Of a stretch of DNA of 44,655 bases, positions 27,501 to 33,909 are shown in pieces (position 1 is the stretch's first letter; each line of letters opens with the position of its first letter). A program made the position numbers and the translations under genes. The stretch is taken from NCBI GenBank assembly GCA_038525605.1, contig JBCBHL010000012.1, positions 1 to 44,655 on the forward strand. Reading direction: 5' to 3'. Source of the DNA: JANSWY01 sp038525605. GTDB taxonomy: Bacteria > Bacteroidota > Bacteroidia > Cytophagales > Cyclobacteriaceae. The notes under the pieces were generated by a model. That model was not told where the DNA came from. It saw only the letters and a program-made list of their open reading frames with translations, and did no database searches.

Positions 27501-27912
27501 TCCATTCTCTGAAGATCAAATAGCCGGTAGCATTACTAAATGCCGTCCATGATAGACTTACATATCCGTAAGATTCTCTGAATTCTGCCGTCAGACCAGC
27601 TACCTGAGTCGTATTATATCCTCCAAAATTGATGGAGGTAATGGCCGACCCGTCAGTAATAGAATTTTGTGCGTCAATATTCAATTCGCCTAACGTGTAG
27701 TAATTAACTGAGGTGACACCAACACCTACTTGTGCATCAAGATTACTGAGCGCATGTGTCCCGGCAACCTCTGAAAGATCTACCAGATACCGGGTGGTGG
27801 CATCTATTTCTATGTTTGCTATGCCAGTTGTTGGAAAACTGGTTTGTGCAAACGCTGTGACACCTGACAATAGTAATATCAGGCACACTATCGAATGTAT
27901 TAATTTTTTCAT
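15565..27912 (-). CDS. Giant (4115-residue) T9SS-secreted multidomain adhesin
   Basis: An intact frame of 4115 codons. The signal peptide is residues 1-22 (VTAFAQ). Two LamG/concanavalin-like domains lie near residues 280-440 (YPDWTIELWMS) and 570-740 (QWSAAILFKHES, QWNHVMLVGDG). Many fibronectin III-like repeats of ~90-100 residues follow to about 2250, with recurrent 'L.W....N.D.YELYR' type strands. Carboxypeptidase-regulatory-like modules sit near 980, 1535 and 2360 (DGNGRFSFLNVPHG). Cys pairs occur at ~2464 (SCQNC) and ~3044 (CEMC). Bacterial Ig-like domains near 3530-3870 have ETMLANLF and FNEALEV strands. The last ~80 residues are a type A sorting domain (IIPYPNPIKRGDYLSI, SGLYFIRV). 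It is expected on the cell surface and may bind glycans or other cells. It is co-transcribed with the fibre-like gene 27 bp upstream. Confidence 0.93.
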   Translation of the reverse strand: MKKLIHSIVCLILLLSGVTAFAQTSFPTTGIANIEIDATTRYLVDLSEVAGTHALSNLDAQVGVGVTSVNYYTLGELNIDAQNSITDGSAITSINFGGYNTTQVAGLTAEFRESYGYVSLSWTAFSNATGYLIFREWSDRETFSTDPLKPIAVIQSGSTTTYNDYDVSLFNDNSIFVNGTEPTYFVMAYGVDAGSPGSEFITKAVQTNLVDNTALDYSFLANTSADNEAQTSLSWSFPGELLKVYPQLHLTIEGNEFVQPFTQEYDASNERNALPVDISKSIKRGSGYLRMSTPYTNYPDWTIELWMSTKSKNFQWLSAWDNNSEKLVLNNGYLSYGGNSYLLDSTEMSHIAISQKGNGFVEVYQDGKLLGRDNNGITNTKIPIQYIGTDVSWGTANLEEELAMVRVWSEARTAKQIQSDMSKKYLSDADNLLDEWIFESQEGNTAISSNTSSGITLNINGSYNWQDIYMLPATISDSYLHWVTPYTSSAAYTLTFRDRVTGKQIITRSATADLSSANSNQVSLMISQGTNHNKLSILPSSSLPTSYKITRTDGTNSKDMGHVTPNVFTGKFNGVNSVIPGFPGFQMNHSGIDYRNQWSAAILFKHESASGKQRILGTAAAREGWFQNNLFIENDILYFQSNRKKANKIQVWAVGPVTPGQWNHVMLVGDGIGGTTVKTRCYVNGILMSEENGSQTTFSFTNPTLDFIGSAGPEKGEYFKGELAYIAVKSNHKAGISEIASYQENMPLISDGWRILHFDENGIKFSYLSSGAVVTEDISGTNVSLNKGAPLLSTNGVLNSKMPLTFIDSFQDNDAGSIKGGVSYQYAIQPYYSNAGKEYLEETNIETKTQATYDFQFEALYNSVNQEIQLGWVAHSNFRSLGIDSLRIYRDASLIGKVKIDYNASTASKQVFADNQYTPGTNHIYSIKPVLNGKNYFAQESSVIPNANGFISGYFVDQNGFIVPSRSSEKLSGVVDGVNVTVDYSSGAVGTFTSASAIFYGKSTEFSWPSGQKTILSVDQPIVSSLDVLVNHTYQVNQLTGTTSLITSFDAVSDAAKSQVNLTIDLANLVIGERYFYTIYRGNEVLRRDTLTAVASTGSINGTTVDDLKGVQGTNYDYKVIVYQITNGNLDVTYSEATKSNVKFPEYSTPIISVADLMEGSGAAGYSLDVTFPAAENFYAIQLYRGNDLIKEELKTNFTGILSCQDTLGVPGKSYVYEARIINNQKQTGSTATHPALSYPSYSSYVVSGIAATYDKTDRTLSISVPSAQIRKDWDGMVYYNEDTDEVLGVIDESNSNSSQIIQVPAYPTHALKIGYYPYKQTHEGIFTGTRTTSSSIINPLATQIVEGKMYSPLYPVMSNFTAVPGVAKIDWSSSGIQSDSVLISYLKDGMTITKMVPSTLGQWYAEYDNHFAGTENVSFSDEASISVNSNVNLTADSNSGVQNLLNFQASDGADGYILVSWEYPEDYADADFELVRYDEAGTPLNLGVFKKGIHSYLDEQVTTGNTYLYSIRAKVGDQYSQYGTDPGYSNDYQVVNGYLVDQNGLGIPGAWLTNQDQFIKTDSTGYFSLDNLSVPSGTSTISLTAYSPKLASSSNHIVTLNGAETSVYLEETGVIIQTLRDPYAEVAAIVGFSATPDPLSGDIKLRWSLSGENYDGVELSQFGLMADVAKVNGNTYTDNSRVPGQKYAYFIKPYLKVNGKKVYGYSLRTDATYPTIDAPTVFSASAIVQEGVVKLQWFHPDERVDGYQVYRQNELIGDVLATAKNELIDSTGISGRKMIYKLLAYRAKGDLFESNHLDATINYPYAESISNFTATTANPTDNVITLSWNVDQNTHADQIEIYRGDDEEVKLATLDIKTLGFIDSTAVPNTNVSYAIRTVKKVGNVLYPSPSVNTVVYLPSLADPTTPSSLPVTLDNQLKLGWQYSGRNIDYFELVIDAPDLQAGTTSALNFDQSVVISFKPGKTSYDTTLLYGLANSTYQVKVRAVAEREGDKYYSDWSNSSITYPVLSQPQNIAVKYAPKGPGYNVITWDYDYDLIDGFEVDVHVDGTSVEKKVVDASTRSYTYYPDLGTYNSDINDLDFYVRVLQDLSGQHSAIGSVLNTGVTVSKKSSFVVSDFDASDDKAPVELTWSGFAAPTSDKQRFYELIKWHIYRDEILLTTINNKESISYSDLEATQGIESSYTIVANIEKMLIDLKVQIESYRDYLLNNIAVLPTATAYNSNGSVKYEVYIMDNESFWDEWKKEWDDLNNGAVIEVNEYVQNFISDFGYKKISILALDPFFNPYLQDYKTCHVGCSSDNFKWGYWKAYLDNGVLVSADEIIADIDHNLGLKNSHAKKIYPFANAYSSGRMNGTGEISGIVLGASSDPVKDVPLAVRGEIKRGNEVNYVYLDTVYTDGNGRFSFLNVPHGKNDIEYTITPIGSGAYYPNSESIFLNDGTTAYEGLTFVDTNSFIVTGNVRYTSCQNCIVDDSLKVTMQVYDVSNTEIERRDTYLDNGIFSFDVQPNESIGKIVTLIEEPISFHPDVAQQMVNRSWKYDFERDAGSGLLQKSINYADLKSTGKVSMDLIDQTAIPVKFAVGTVCGPINYAFKIKLESEHLDTILVTNNIGYIDASLPPYKFKVRVVGTTKNDVYSATVVDYFRSRELELDLEKAYIDYSTKYETDNTLTIAKHFEKPVELIFHRTPQIAISGMQSVQSCSNIAVPVVNQSTVEQPGTASVHIDITEQFDGRDCPVTDGYVVITNPGAGETVTLQYDAAQLEFPDYVFEPKVVNLIAPYTHLLEVAYYTNDGDFKAYGSQEYIVLGEYLLPGSDVFVDSEFGDTNIPLFVLRDPPGDNSYSWIEEGSELAFTMSNNFIFERDWKHTTGGTLVSPGDKKLELKGGYTINDTQGDNSSGQFKLVFNERISTAPVSKTSTNLKGYLDGRKADIVVGAGATRRYGITGVLEIVADPANPNACQLSLSNNIGVDAGEINTIWYYTVSQIESTIRYYDQLLKGASADQGTVNIIDEPGDDTDPANTEAWLRVAKSNWENVLNFIDKDIVPPCEMCKYYAVNSDDFNSSALSGFCNDKVGTDCGSLDIANWEQGDYTAYDQAYKDFVEQIYFDSFSELWSTLKNTTTDLRLRGDESISDAANGGEDSDAAIREWIKGLWSNGSDVLYDPIENVTFSGGTKLSRSFSTNSLLIDTETDNYTDGFHISAGFGFKGEIEAGSSFLSKTISSFDLFLLSEEVEVKWGKEFSVSEESYSSLSVGYELGDDDDGDHFNVTVFHDPYNRRSTTISPYFYLRGGRSSAPYEEWDNPFDDVFNAKDGTISRDEPTLAFQDEQGNNYPTVWNNLDPNSPVQIPLMVNSGNPFYEDRLISIGLPPGYNQNAAGLAIENVSVVGRQADVWTKGDNGGTAYTNLIVTPKNGIYDYPDLAIVARPHDVKGELFSDGPHVFDTLQFSVHFRKPVSPVAISGHEGSWSIDAGTDNFTFHLNGYDVDSMRFSLKEITMEYKRSDQESDEWTTMSDGNQLTYDYLRQYFYDFIATYPTPVYPFVWNIKDLNLPDGQYLIRARATGKNGGFNYSNVYSGTIDQTRPEVEQISYVELDTTFYNSTLIRVQFTETMLANLFNPSMISLYDQTAGSDAAGLIHEIYANGNTLNIYLDKDMARLKNGNNLLLTINKSYADANGNEMAADVSHSFKLISTKVSGVSVSLTDDDYISTVNSSLGLKLKDYQLDGNLYALDSISIAYRSDNTTANWNIAKIVSRAELLTGSEQNAAGIQFLTDWSGKGAGGANLADGPYQLRADVYHAGSIVYSSDALSVIIDTTAPVFTESFAPKDSILGLGIPMSFKFNEALEVQSLASLTITPKTPGDTVTTPVALNISGGYYDVIINSSDIVTYFRDQFYAEYAGDSLWVSLSNFTDVYGNAFAGTLRVAMYVPTSAAVATSLVGSDLSGRHIPETGAIELNWNETSSDYTMYEVERSPDGKEFTVINTQQAGDADEYLLMDYTSITDVLYYRVNQLDANGNHLYTKTIAVMENGMQDDINIIPYPNPIKRGDYLSISLQLTDLDDDVQIELMNTQGQLKFSKQIRPEDLSDNLYKILITNELNSGLYFIRVRQGAFTSTSKLMIE

Positions 27913-27939
27913 TTCTAAAAAGTTGTAATTAGCAGAACC

Positions 27940-29064
27940 TTAATGATTATCCTTTAGCTCATCATATGCTGTCTTCAGTGCCTGATAGTCTTTTTCCAGA
28001 TTGATCATGTGGAGTGTTAGTTCTTCGATCTTTTTCAGCAAAAGCTTTTGCATGTCTCCGACGTTGATGCCATTTTCCGCAGCTTCTGTAGCAGAGGGTA
28101 CTTCCGGCAGATGACCGTTTGATTCAATGAATGCTGCAACGTGCTGCAGTGACATTAAATTGTAATTGTCATCGAAGACATAGTCAGGATAACTGGCAAG
28201 GGTGGTACTGACTTTAAAGTCTCTGGCAGAGGCCATGGTCATAAATCGTACCTCACCCTCAAACTGACCTGTACCGTTGACGTGAAGTGCTGCCACAGGA
28301 TTTAAGGTGCCCACACCTAAGTTACCGGTGGAAGTTAAGGTCATTTTGTTTGCGCCAGCCATCTTAAACTCCAGGTTATTGGTGGAAGTATTGATGATTG
28401 CATTACCTGCACCGCCCGCATGAGCCAACGCAATGTAGTTAGTCTCTCCTGCTTCAGCTGAGGATCTGATATTGCCTACAACATTTAGTTTCGCATTGGG
28501 AGCTGTATCCCCTATCCCAAAGTTTCCACTGGTACTCAATCGCACTTTCTCCGTAGGAGCGTTTGCTCCACCACCTGTACCAGTGGCAAAGATCATATCA
28601 CCATAGTCAGTTGCCAGACCACTTAGTCCGTTTTGTATTCCAAAATAAGTGCTTCCGCTTGCATTCGAAATGATGTTGATGTGTCCGCCTCCTGCTGCGC
28701 CATTTGTAATCCTGGCGTACTTAGCATCAGAGCCGCCTCTGTAGACTGTGAAAGTAGCGTTTCCAGCTCCAGGACTGAGCGTGAGCGTATTCCCAAATAC
28801 AGATAAATTTCCGGCTTGCGTTAACGTCATACGGTTATTGCTTTCATATCGGAAATCAAGGTTGCCAGCTCCTCCCCAAGTGACAAAACCATTTACGCCA
28901 CCATGTCCGGTATTTAGAAAATTAGTCTGTGCATTCGTCTTCAATGCAAATAGCATCGCCAGGGTTATTAGTAAAAGATAAATAGTTACACGCTGATTAG
29001 CTGTCGTTCCTAGTCTCTGCTTGCTAGAGATAAAAAGTGAAAAAACTGTATTAGTAAGTGTCAT
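27940..29064 (-). CDS. Secreted fibre-like protein with C-terminal coiled-coil chaperone-type domain
   Basis: A 374-residue protein. It has a long N-terminal extension before a hydrophobic segment (TIYLLLITLAMLFALKTNAQ), so the signal peptide has an n-region of about 28 residues. The middle has repeated trimeric-fibre strands (NRMTLTQAGNLSVFG, NKMTLTSTGNLGVGT, TSGNFGIGDTAPNAKLNVVG). The end is DYVFDDNYNLMSLQHVAAFI, then HLPEVPSATEAAENGINVGD and a leucine-rich coiled coil. This ending is common in Bacteroidetes tail-fibre-like proteins and resembles the S74 chaperone region. It lies 27 bp before the giant adhesin gene and is co-transcribed with it, which suggests a joint surface structure. Confidence 0.88.
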   Translation of the reverse strand: MTLTNTVFSLFISSKQRLGTTANQRVTIYLLLITLAMLFALKTNAQTNFLNTGHGGVNGFVTWGGAGNLDFRYESNNRMTLTQAGNLSVFGNTLTLSPGAGNATFTVYRGGSDAKYARITNGAAGGGHINIISNASGSTYFGIQNGLSGLATDYGDMIFATGTGGGANAPTEKVRLSTSGNFGIGDTAPNAKLNVVGNIRSSAEAGETNYIALAHAGGAGNAIINTSTNNLEFKMAGANKMTLTSTGNLGVGTLNPVAALHVNGTGQFEGEVRFMTMASARDFKVSTTLASYPDYVFDDNYNLMSLQHVAAFIESNGHLPEVPSATEAAENGINVGDMQKLLLKKIEELTLHMINLEKDYQALKTAYDELKDNH

Positions 29065-29468
29065 CAGTATATTGATTTTTATTGTTTGAAATAATTGTAG
29101 TGAGCCAGTAGATTATTTCTATTTGATTACACCACAAACCTGTGGGATTTGATCTGCAGAAATCATTCAAAAAACTGAATAAATCGTTCAAATGTGTGTC
29201 AAAACCTTCTTTTTGGCATTTTTAGGTGGTTTTGAGATGACTTCTTCTTTCAGCGATGCTGAGTCATGTCTGGTGTCAATGATGTGTAATTCTTGTAAAT
29301 GAAAGGACATAAAAAAGAGACCACCCTCCCGAAAAATCACCGATTGTTTAGGAGAATAGCCTTGATAATTTTCAACGGGATATACTGTTTCTGTCAGTAC
29401 CCGATGTTACTGATTAACAACACCAGTTCGATTTAAAAATATACGTTTAGAAGGTGGTTACCACAACG
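29065..29468. other. Gene-free upstream region of the fibre-adhesin operon
   Basis: About 400 bases that must contain the promoter of the minus-strand operon 29064-15565. I see no clear TAnnTTTG box and no open frame. A dispersed repeat begins at 29469. Confidence 0.45.
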
Positions 29469-29614
29469 GATTTATTATGCCTATTTTCAATTGAAGTATT
29501 AGTTGATTTTATGAAATTTAATTCATCATTATGAATTCATAATTTCATGAATTGCAAAGTTCGACAGTTACAACATCGAAAATTTATCAATACAATACTT
29601 AACGTGATAATGTC
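29469..29614. repeat. Dispersed ~146-bp repeat, copy C
   Basis: A full-length partner of 14205-14352 in the same orientation, sharing blocks such as ATTTTCAATTGAAG, AATTCATCATTATGAATTCA, AACATCGAAAATTTATCAAT and AACGTGATAATGTCT. It ends 36 bases beyond the stop of the hybrid sensor gene and lies upstream of the fibre-adhesin operon. Confidence 0.85.
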
Positions 29615-29650
29615 TACTATTTGCCAAAAATAAATCTGTCAGAAATCCCA

Positions 29651-32600
29651 TCACTCCTGTTTAGCGTATTCAGGCATTTTCCCAAAGTGACTTTCATATT
29701 GTTTGGAGAAATAGGTTGCATGCTTCATCCCAATGGCAGTGGCAGCTTCAGTAGCATTTTTAATCTTTCTCTGGTTGATCATGTCATTGATGTAGTTCAT
29801 GCGGATATCCTTGATATAGGCCGCAGGTGATTGGCCTGTTAACTTTTTGGTAAGCCTTACCGCTTTACTCGTGCTGGCGCTCAATGCTTCAGCGATCAAT
29901 TCAGTATTCAAATCAGGGTTTCCGATGTTTTCAAGGATAATCTGATTAAGCTTTTTCAGGACGTTCTGCTCAATTTGAGATAGTGTGACCTGATCACTTT
30001 TCACCTCATCCCATTTATTGCTATTTTTGTTCTGGTCTTTGATCATGTTCTGCAACCTCTTTTTTAAGATCACAGGATCAAATGGTTTGCTGATGAACTC
30101 ATTCACACCGGCATCCAATATCTTATGCTTATCTTCTTCGGTCGTTCTTGCAGATACCACCATTACAGGAATGTCCCTAGAAGCTTCTGATTCCTGTAAC
30201 TTTTCAATTAGCTCAAAGCCATCAAGCCAGGGCATCATCAGATCAGTAATGATGAGGTCGATGTGATTTTTCTCCAGCAACTCCAATGCTTGTTGACCAT
30301 CTGCGGCCTCTTTTACGCCGTAATCCTCTGCGATGATCCCTGAAATATATTTCCTGATCTCATGGTGGTCATCCACTATCAGTACTGTTTTGTGTTTGGT
30401 ATCCGAAGTAGAAATCATAGAGCCTTTTGCCGCCTTCATTGGTAATTCTTCCAGGCTGATAGCTTCCACCTCAGCATCGATGGCCTCTTTGTCCAGGTTT
30501 AGCGGAAAAACTAACTGAAATTCAGTTCCTTTTCCCGGTTCGCTTTCTACTGTTATTTCACCATTGTGCAGACTCATCAGCTCTTTGACTACCGCCAGAC
30601 CTATCCCAAAACCTTCCCTGCTTCGATATTCGTTTAAAGGAGATTGATAGAAACGATCGAAGATATGCGGTAAGTCATTTTCATTAATTCCTTTACCTGT
30701 ATCAGCTATACTAACTGTGAATTCATCAGTTCCATCAGTCACGCTTACCATAACCTTGCCACCCTCTTCAGTATATCTGAATGCATTGGAAAGAATATTG
30801 TACATAATTTTGCTGAAGTGTTTCTGATCCAGGTGTGCGATCAGGCCTTCATCAACATTAGATGTAAACCTGAGAGTAATGTCGGAGAGATCGGCGATGG
30901 AGCTAAACATTTTCACCAGTGTGCTCATGTACTGATGTACCAAAACTTTATTGAAGGTTAGTCTTAATTTACTTTCTTCCAATAGTAACAAGTCTTGTAT
31001 TTCATTGGTCATTTCGGTTAGTGTCGCTGCATTCCTGTTCAAATGCCTGAGGTCATTTTCGGAATCAGTTGTGAGGTAGTTATTTTCATTACTACTGACT
31101 TTGGAAGCATACCCTTGAATGAGGGTCAACGGTGTTCTTAAATCGTGATTAATATTGGCAAATAACCGGGTTTTGAATTGGTCCAGCTGTTGTAGCTTAT
31201 CATTAGAAACTTCTAACTGATCATTAATTTTAGCCTTGCTGCGATAAGATCTATAGATGAACAGAAGCATGATCGTTATGATCACTGCAATCCCTACTAC
31301 ACCATACTGAATCAGTTGCTCCCTTCTAATCTGCTCCTGGTAGGCAAGATCCTGTTTCTCTTGCTCAGCAGCAGCCTCTTTCCGTTCATTCTCAACGGCA
31401 TAATTTAGCTCTATTTGGGCAATTTCACTGGCTTTTTCCTGATCAAACAAGCTGTCTTTACTTACATGATACAAAGACAATAAGTCATAGGCTTTCTCAT
31501 ATAAGCCCAGTCGTTGATATACCTTATTGGCAATTCTATAGGTATCGCGTTTAAAGCCCATGTCATCACTATCTGCTGCTATTTTCAAAGCTTCATCGGT
31601 AGTGACTTTTGCTTCTTCGATTCTGTTCAGTTCAAATAACGTTTCTGTTTTTGCCAGCAACAAAAGCCAGTAATCATTATAGAAATTCATCTTTTTGGCA
31701 ACATCAATTCCCTCATTAATGTACTTAAGTGCTTCTTTGTATTGTCCTAAGTCCTTTTTAAGCGTGCCAATTCTTTCCAGAACATAACCTTTTTCGCTTA
31801 TTATGTTATGCTCATCGACGAGGAAGAGTGCCTCATCATAATAATAAAAAGCCGAATCAGTTTTTGACAGTTTTGCCAATGCATCACCCAGTACAACCTG
31901 TGATAGGATTAAATTCCGATATTGATCGATTTTTTTAAAAATTACAATAGATTCATGAGATTTCTTTATAGTCTGTTCGTAATCACCTTGCACATAATAA
32001 ACCGCTGCAATGCCTGCTAGCGCAGTTCCCACCGCTAGCACCTTATCCATTTCTTTTCCCAGCTGCAATTGTTCCAAAAAGGCATCCATTGCTTTAGGCA
32101 GGTCTCCCTGAGTCTTGTACATAAAGCCCAAATTGCCTAAAATGACAATGGCCGTTTCCAATCTATTCAATTCCCGATAAAGCTTGTAGCTTTCCGTATA
32201 ATATTTGGCTGCATCATTCACATGACCTGTGTTGTAGCTAATTACTCCTAATATATTGTTGATAGAAGCGATTCCATCATTATGTTCAATTTCCTGATAA
32301 AGTGCCAACGTTTTCTTAGCATGAATCAGGGCACTATCATAATCTCCATCACGAATCAGATTAACAGTAAACGACTGTTCCTGACTTGCTTTGATGCCTT
32401 TCAGCCAATCAGAGTACTCCGGGTCATCATATATTAGATCGTCAGTTATTTTTTTACTAACGTTTAAATAAAAACGGGAAGAGTCTCGTTTTCCTTTATT
32501 TCCATAAGCTTTGGCAACTAATAAGCTAAATGAGGCCATACCAATTCCCCAGTTCTTTGCTTTGGCAAACTGATATTTATTTTGTGCAAAAACGATGGCA

Positions 32601-32779
32601 CTGTCGTAATTGCGTCCCAGATATTTATTGAAGGCTGTTTTTGTTTCCTTGATACTAGGGTAGTCCGGATAGGGCTGGTCAAGGTTCTCAGTCTGCCCGT
32701 ATACTGCTGAACTAATAACCAATGTAAGAAATACCATTTTTATAACTAAAAATAACCTAAGTTTCGCCCGCTGATTCAT
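29651..32779 (-). CDS. Hybrid two-component sensor: TPR, histidine kinase, receiver and AraC-type HTH
   Basis: A 1042-residue one-protein phosphorelay. The signal peptide is residues 1-29. TPR-like repeats span ~45-440 and a coiled segment ~445-490. One membrane helix lies at 492-511 (YGVVGIAVIITIMLLFIYRS). The HisKA domain has the phospho-acceptor H545 in NINHDLRTPLTLI. The HATPase has an N box around N665 and G boxes DTGKGI (693) and GFGIGLAVV (723). The receiver (798-915) has D846 in ITDLMMPWLDG and a conserved Lys in SKPF (898). An AraC-type helix-turn-helix covers ~930-1040. All key residues are present. The periplasmic TPR part replaces the beta-propeller of classical Bacteroides HTCS. 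It lies upstream of the fibre-adhesin operon on the same strand, so it may control it. Confidence 0.95.
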   Translation of the reverse strand: MNQRAKLRLFLVIKMVFLTLVISSAVYGQTENLDQPYPDYPSIKETKTAFNKYLGRNYDSAIVFAQNKYQFAKAKNWGIGMASFSLLVAKAYGNKGKRDSSRFYLNVSKKITDDLIYDDPEYSDWLKGIKASQEQSFTVNLIRDGDYDSALIHAKKTLALYQEIEHNDGIASINNILGVISYNTGHVNDAAKYYTESYKLYRELNRLETAIVILGNLGFMYKTQGDLPKAMDAFLEQLQLGKEMDKVLAVGTALAGIAAVYYVQGDYEQTIKKSHESIVIFKKIDQYRNLILSQVVLGDALAKLSKTDSAFYYYDEALFLVDEHNIISEKGYVLERIGTLKKDLGQYKEALKYINEGIDVAKKMNFYNDYWLLLLAKTETLFELNRIEEAKVTTDEALKIAADSDDMGFKRDTYRIANKVYQRLGLYEKAYDLLSLYHVSKDSLFDQEKASEIAQIELNYAVENERKEAAAEQEKQDLAYQEQIRREQLIQYGVVGIAVIITIMLLFIYRSYRSKAKINDQLEVSNDKLQQLDQFKTRLFANINHDLRTPLTLIQGYASKVSSNENNYLTTDSENDLRHLNRNAATLTEMTNEIQDLLLLEESKLRLTFNKVLVHQYMSTLVKMFSSIADLSDITLRFTSNVDEGLIAHLDQKHFSKIMYNILSNAFRYTEEGGKVMVSVTDGTDEFTVSIADTGKGINENDLPHIFDRFYQSPLNEYRSREGFGIGLAVVKELMSLHNGEITVESEPGKGTEFQLVFPLNLDKEAIDAEVEAISLEELPMKAAKGSMISTSDTKHKTVLIVDDHHEIRKYISGIIAEDYGVKEAADGQQALELLEKNHIDLIITDLMMPWLDGFELIEKLQESEASRDIPVMVVSARTTEEDKHKILDAGVNEFISKPFDPVILKKRLQNMIKDQNKNSNKWDEVKSDQVTLSQIEQNVLKKLNQIILENIGNPDLNTELIAEALSASTSKAVRLTKKLTGQSPAAYIKDIRMNYINDMINQRKIKNATEAATAIGMKHATYFSKQYESHFGKMPEYAKQE

Positions 32780-33084
32780 AAAGTCGATTTGATAAAGTTG
32801 TAGAACTCAATGCAATGTATAATTGGTTTGATCGGTGCATCTGTTTACATTGAAAGATTTTTGTTAAAAGTCTCTTGCTATGTAATGATCGCTTTTATCA
32901 ACCATAGATCACATTTGTTTTTCCATAAAGTAACGATATAATCAATATAATCCCTACCGTATTGATAGATACTGCTTATACAAATCATTTAAAATATTAA
33001 TGAATGTTTATGCATTGTTTTCGACTTTTATTGCCTCCATTTCGTTTAAATTGCATTAAATGAATCGCCTTAAAGGCAAGTAAA

Positions 33085-33092
33085 TAATTTTG
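33085..33092 (+). promoter_or_regulatory. TAATTTTG -7 box upstream of the small exported protein
   Basis: TAATTTTG is a perfect match to the Bacteroidetes -7 consensus TAnnTTTG, 20 bases before the start codon at 33112, implying a very short leader. No TTG is found at the usual -33 distance. The rest of the 332-bp divergent region (32780-33111) shows no gene; it should also hold the sensor gene's promoter. Confidence 0.45.
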
Positions 33093-33111
33093 TTTTCTTT
33101 AATTTATCCTA

Positions 33112-33540
33112 ATGAGAATTACCTTTTTAACCCTATTCTTCTTCGCTGCAACATTATCGATCGCACAAACTCCTATTGACGGATTGCAAAAGAACAACCT
33201 TGAATATCTTGAATTGAAGGAAGGTGAAGGATACGAGTTCAGATCACAAATCATTACAGAATTTGATCAGGCTCATGCATCGCAGGACGTGAATATTAAA
33301 TTGAGCAAAGAATACACCTATGTGATAGTCGCTATTGGAGATAGTAATGTTCCCGAAGTTTCTTTAGCAATTAAAACTGCTAAAAATGCTTCCACAAAAG
33401 AGCTTCAGCTTGAAAAAGGTATAGCGGGACAGTCAGTAGAACTAAAGCCCGGAAATTCCGGAAGGTTTAAGATTTCTATAAACGCTAAATTATCAGCTGG
33501 AAAGACTGGATTTATCAGTTTTATGGTATTAAGAAAGTAG
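33112..33540 (+). CDS. Small exported protein of unknown function
   Basis: A 142-residue protein with a clear signal peptide (residues 1-19, FAATLSIAQ). The mature part is mostly beta strand (EYTYVIVAIGDSN, SVELKPGNSGRFKIS, GFISFMVLRK), has no Cys, and looks like one compact beta-sandwich. A block of alternating polar and hydrophobic residues without metal ligands gives no hint of enzymatic activity. It is divergent from the hybrid sensor gene, and the two could be functionally linked, but that is only context. I do not recognise the family. Confidence 0.75.
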   Translation: MRITFLTLFFFAATLSIAQTPIDGLQKNNLEYLELKEGEGYEFRSQIITEFDQAHASQDVNIKLSKEYTYVIVAIGDSNVPEVSLAIKTAKNASTKELQLEKGIAGQSVELKPGNSGRFKISINAKLSAGKTGFISFMVLRK

Positions 33541-33550
33541 TTCATTTGTT

Positions 33551-33687
33551 AAAAAAAGGATGTCTTAAAATCCGTGAATTGCGAGGAAACGAAGCAATCT
33601 CAATAAAAAAATGTTTGTTAAGCGAAATTGAGATAGCCGCACTTCGTTCGCTATGACGGATCTTGTACTTTTAAGACAGCTTTTTTT
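33551..33687. repeat. Large imperfect palindrome (REPIN-like element), also a possible terminator
   Basis: The left arm (TGTCTTAAAATCCGTGAATT, then GCGAGGAAACGAAGCAATCTC) matches the reverse complement of the right arm (TGTCTTAAAAG...ATCCGTCATAGCG, then AACGAAGTGC-GGCTATCTC) with some mismatches. The arms are about 50 bp each around an AT-rich centre. Both arms carry the TTGCGAGGAACGAAGCAATCTC-type motif frequent in Bacteroidetes intergenic repeats. Outer A7 and T7 runs make it a plausible terminator for both converging genes. Confidence 0.8.
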
Positions 33688-33874
33688 ATGATTCGTTGTA
33701 ATCATCACCTGACTCAGTGAGGTGTTTCAGTAATGTTTTGGTATAGTGTCGGTTTCTTCTCTTGCCTTTGGCCTTATTCGCGCGCTTATCAGATCGCTTA
33801 TCTTTGACAATTCTATTCAAATCATCCGCTTTTTCGATGGATTCAAAGTCTTGTATTTGGGTTCTTTTAGGCAT
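33686..33874 (-). CDS. Small basic protein of unknown function
   Basis: A 62-residue, strongly charged protein without membrane segment or signal. The middle KDKRSDKRANKAKGKRRNRH is highly basic and is followed by TKTLLKHLTESG. Such proteins bind RNA or DNA in many cases, but the family is not known to me. The start ATG is at 33874 and the stop overlaps the T run of the large palindrome, which could end its transcript. It is likely the last of three small minus-strand genes (33686-34437). Confidence 0.65.
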   Translation of the reverse strand: MPKRTQIQDFESIEKADDLNRIVKDKRSDKRANKAKGKRRNRHYTKTLLKHLTESGDDYNES

Positions 33875-33909
33875 AATTGATGCAATGTTTAGGAAGAGAA
33901 AAGATCGAA

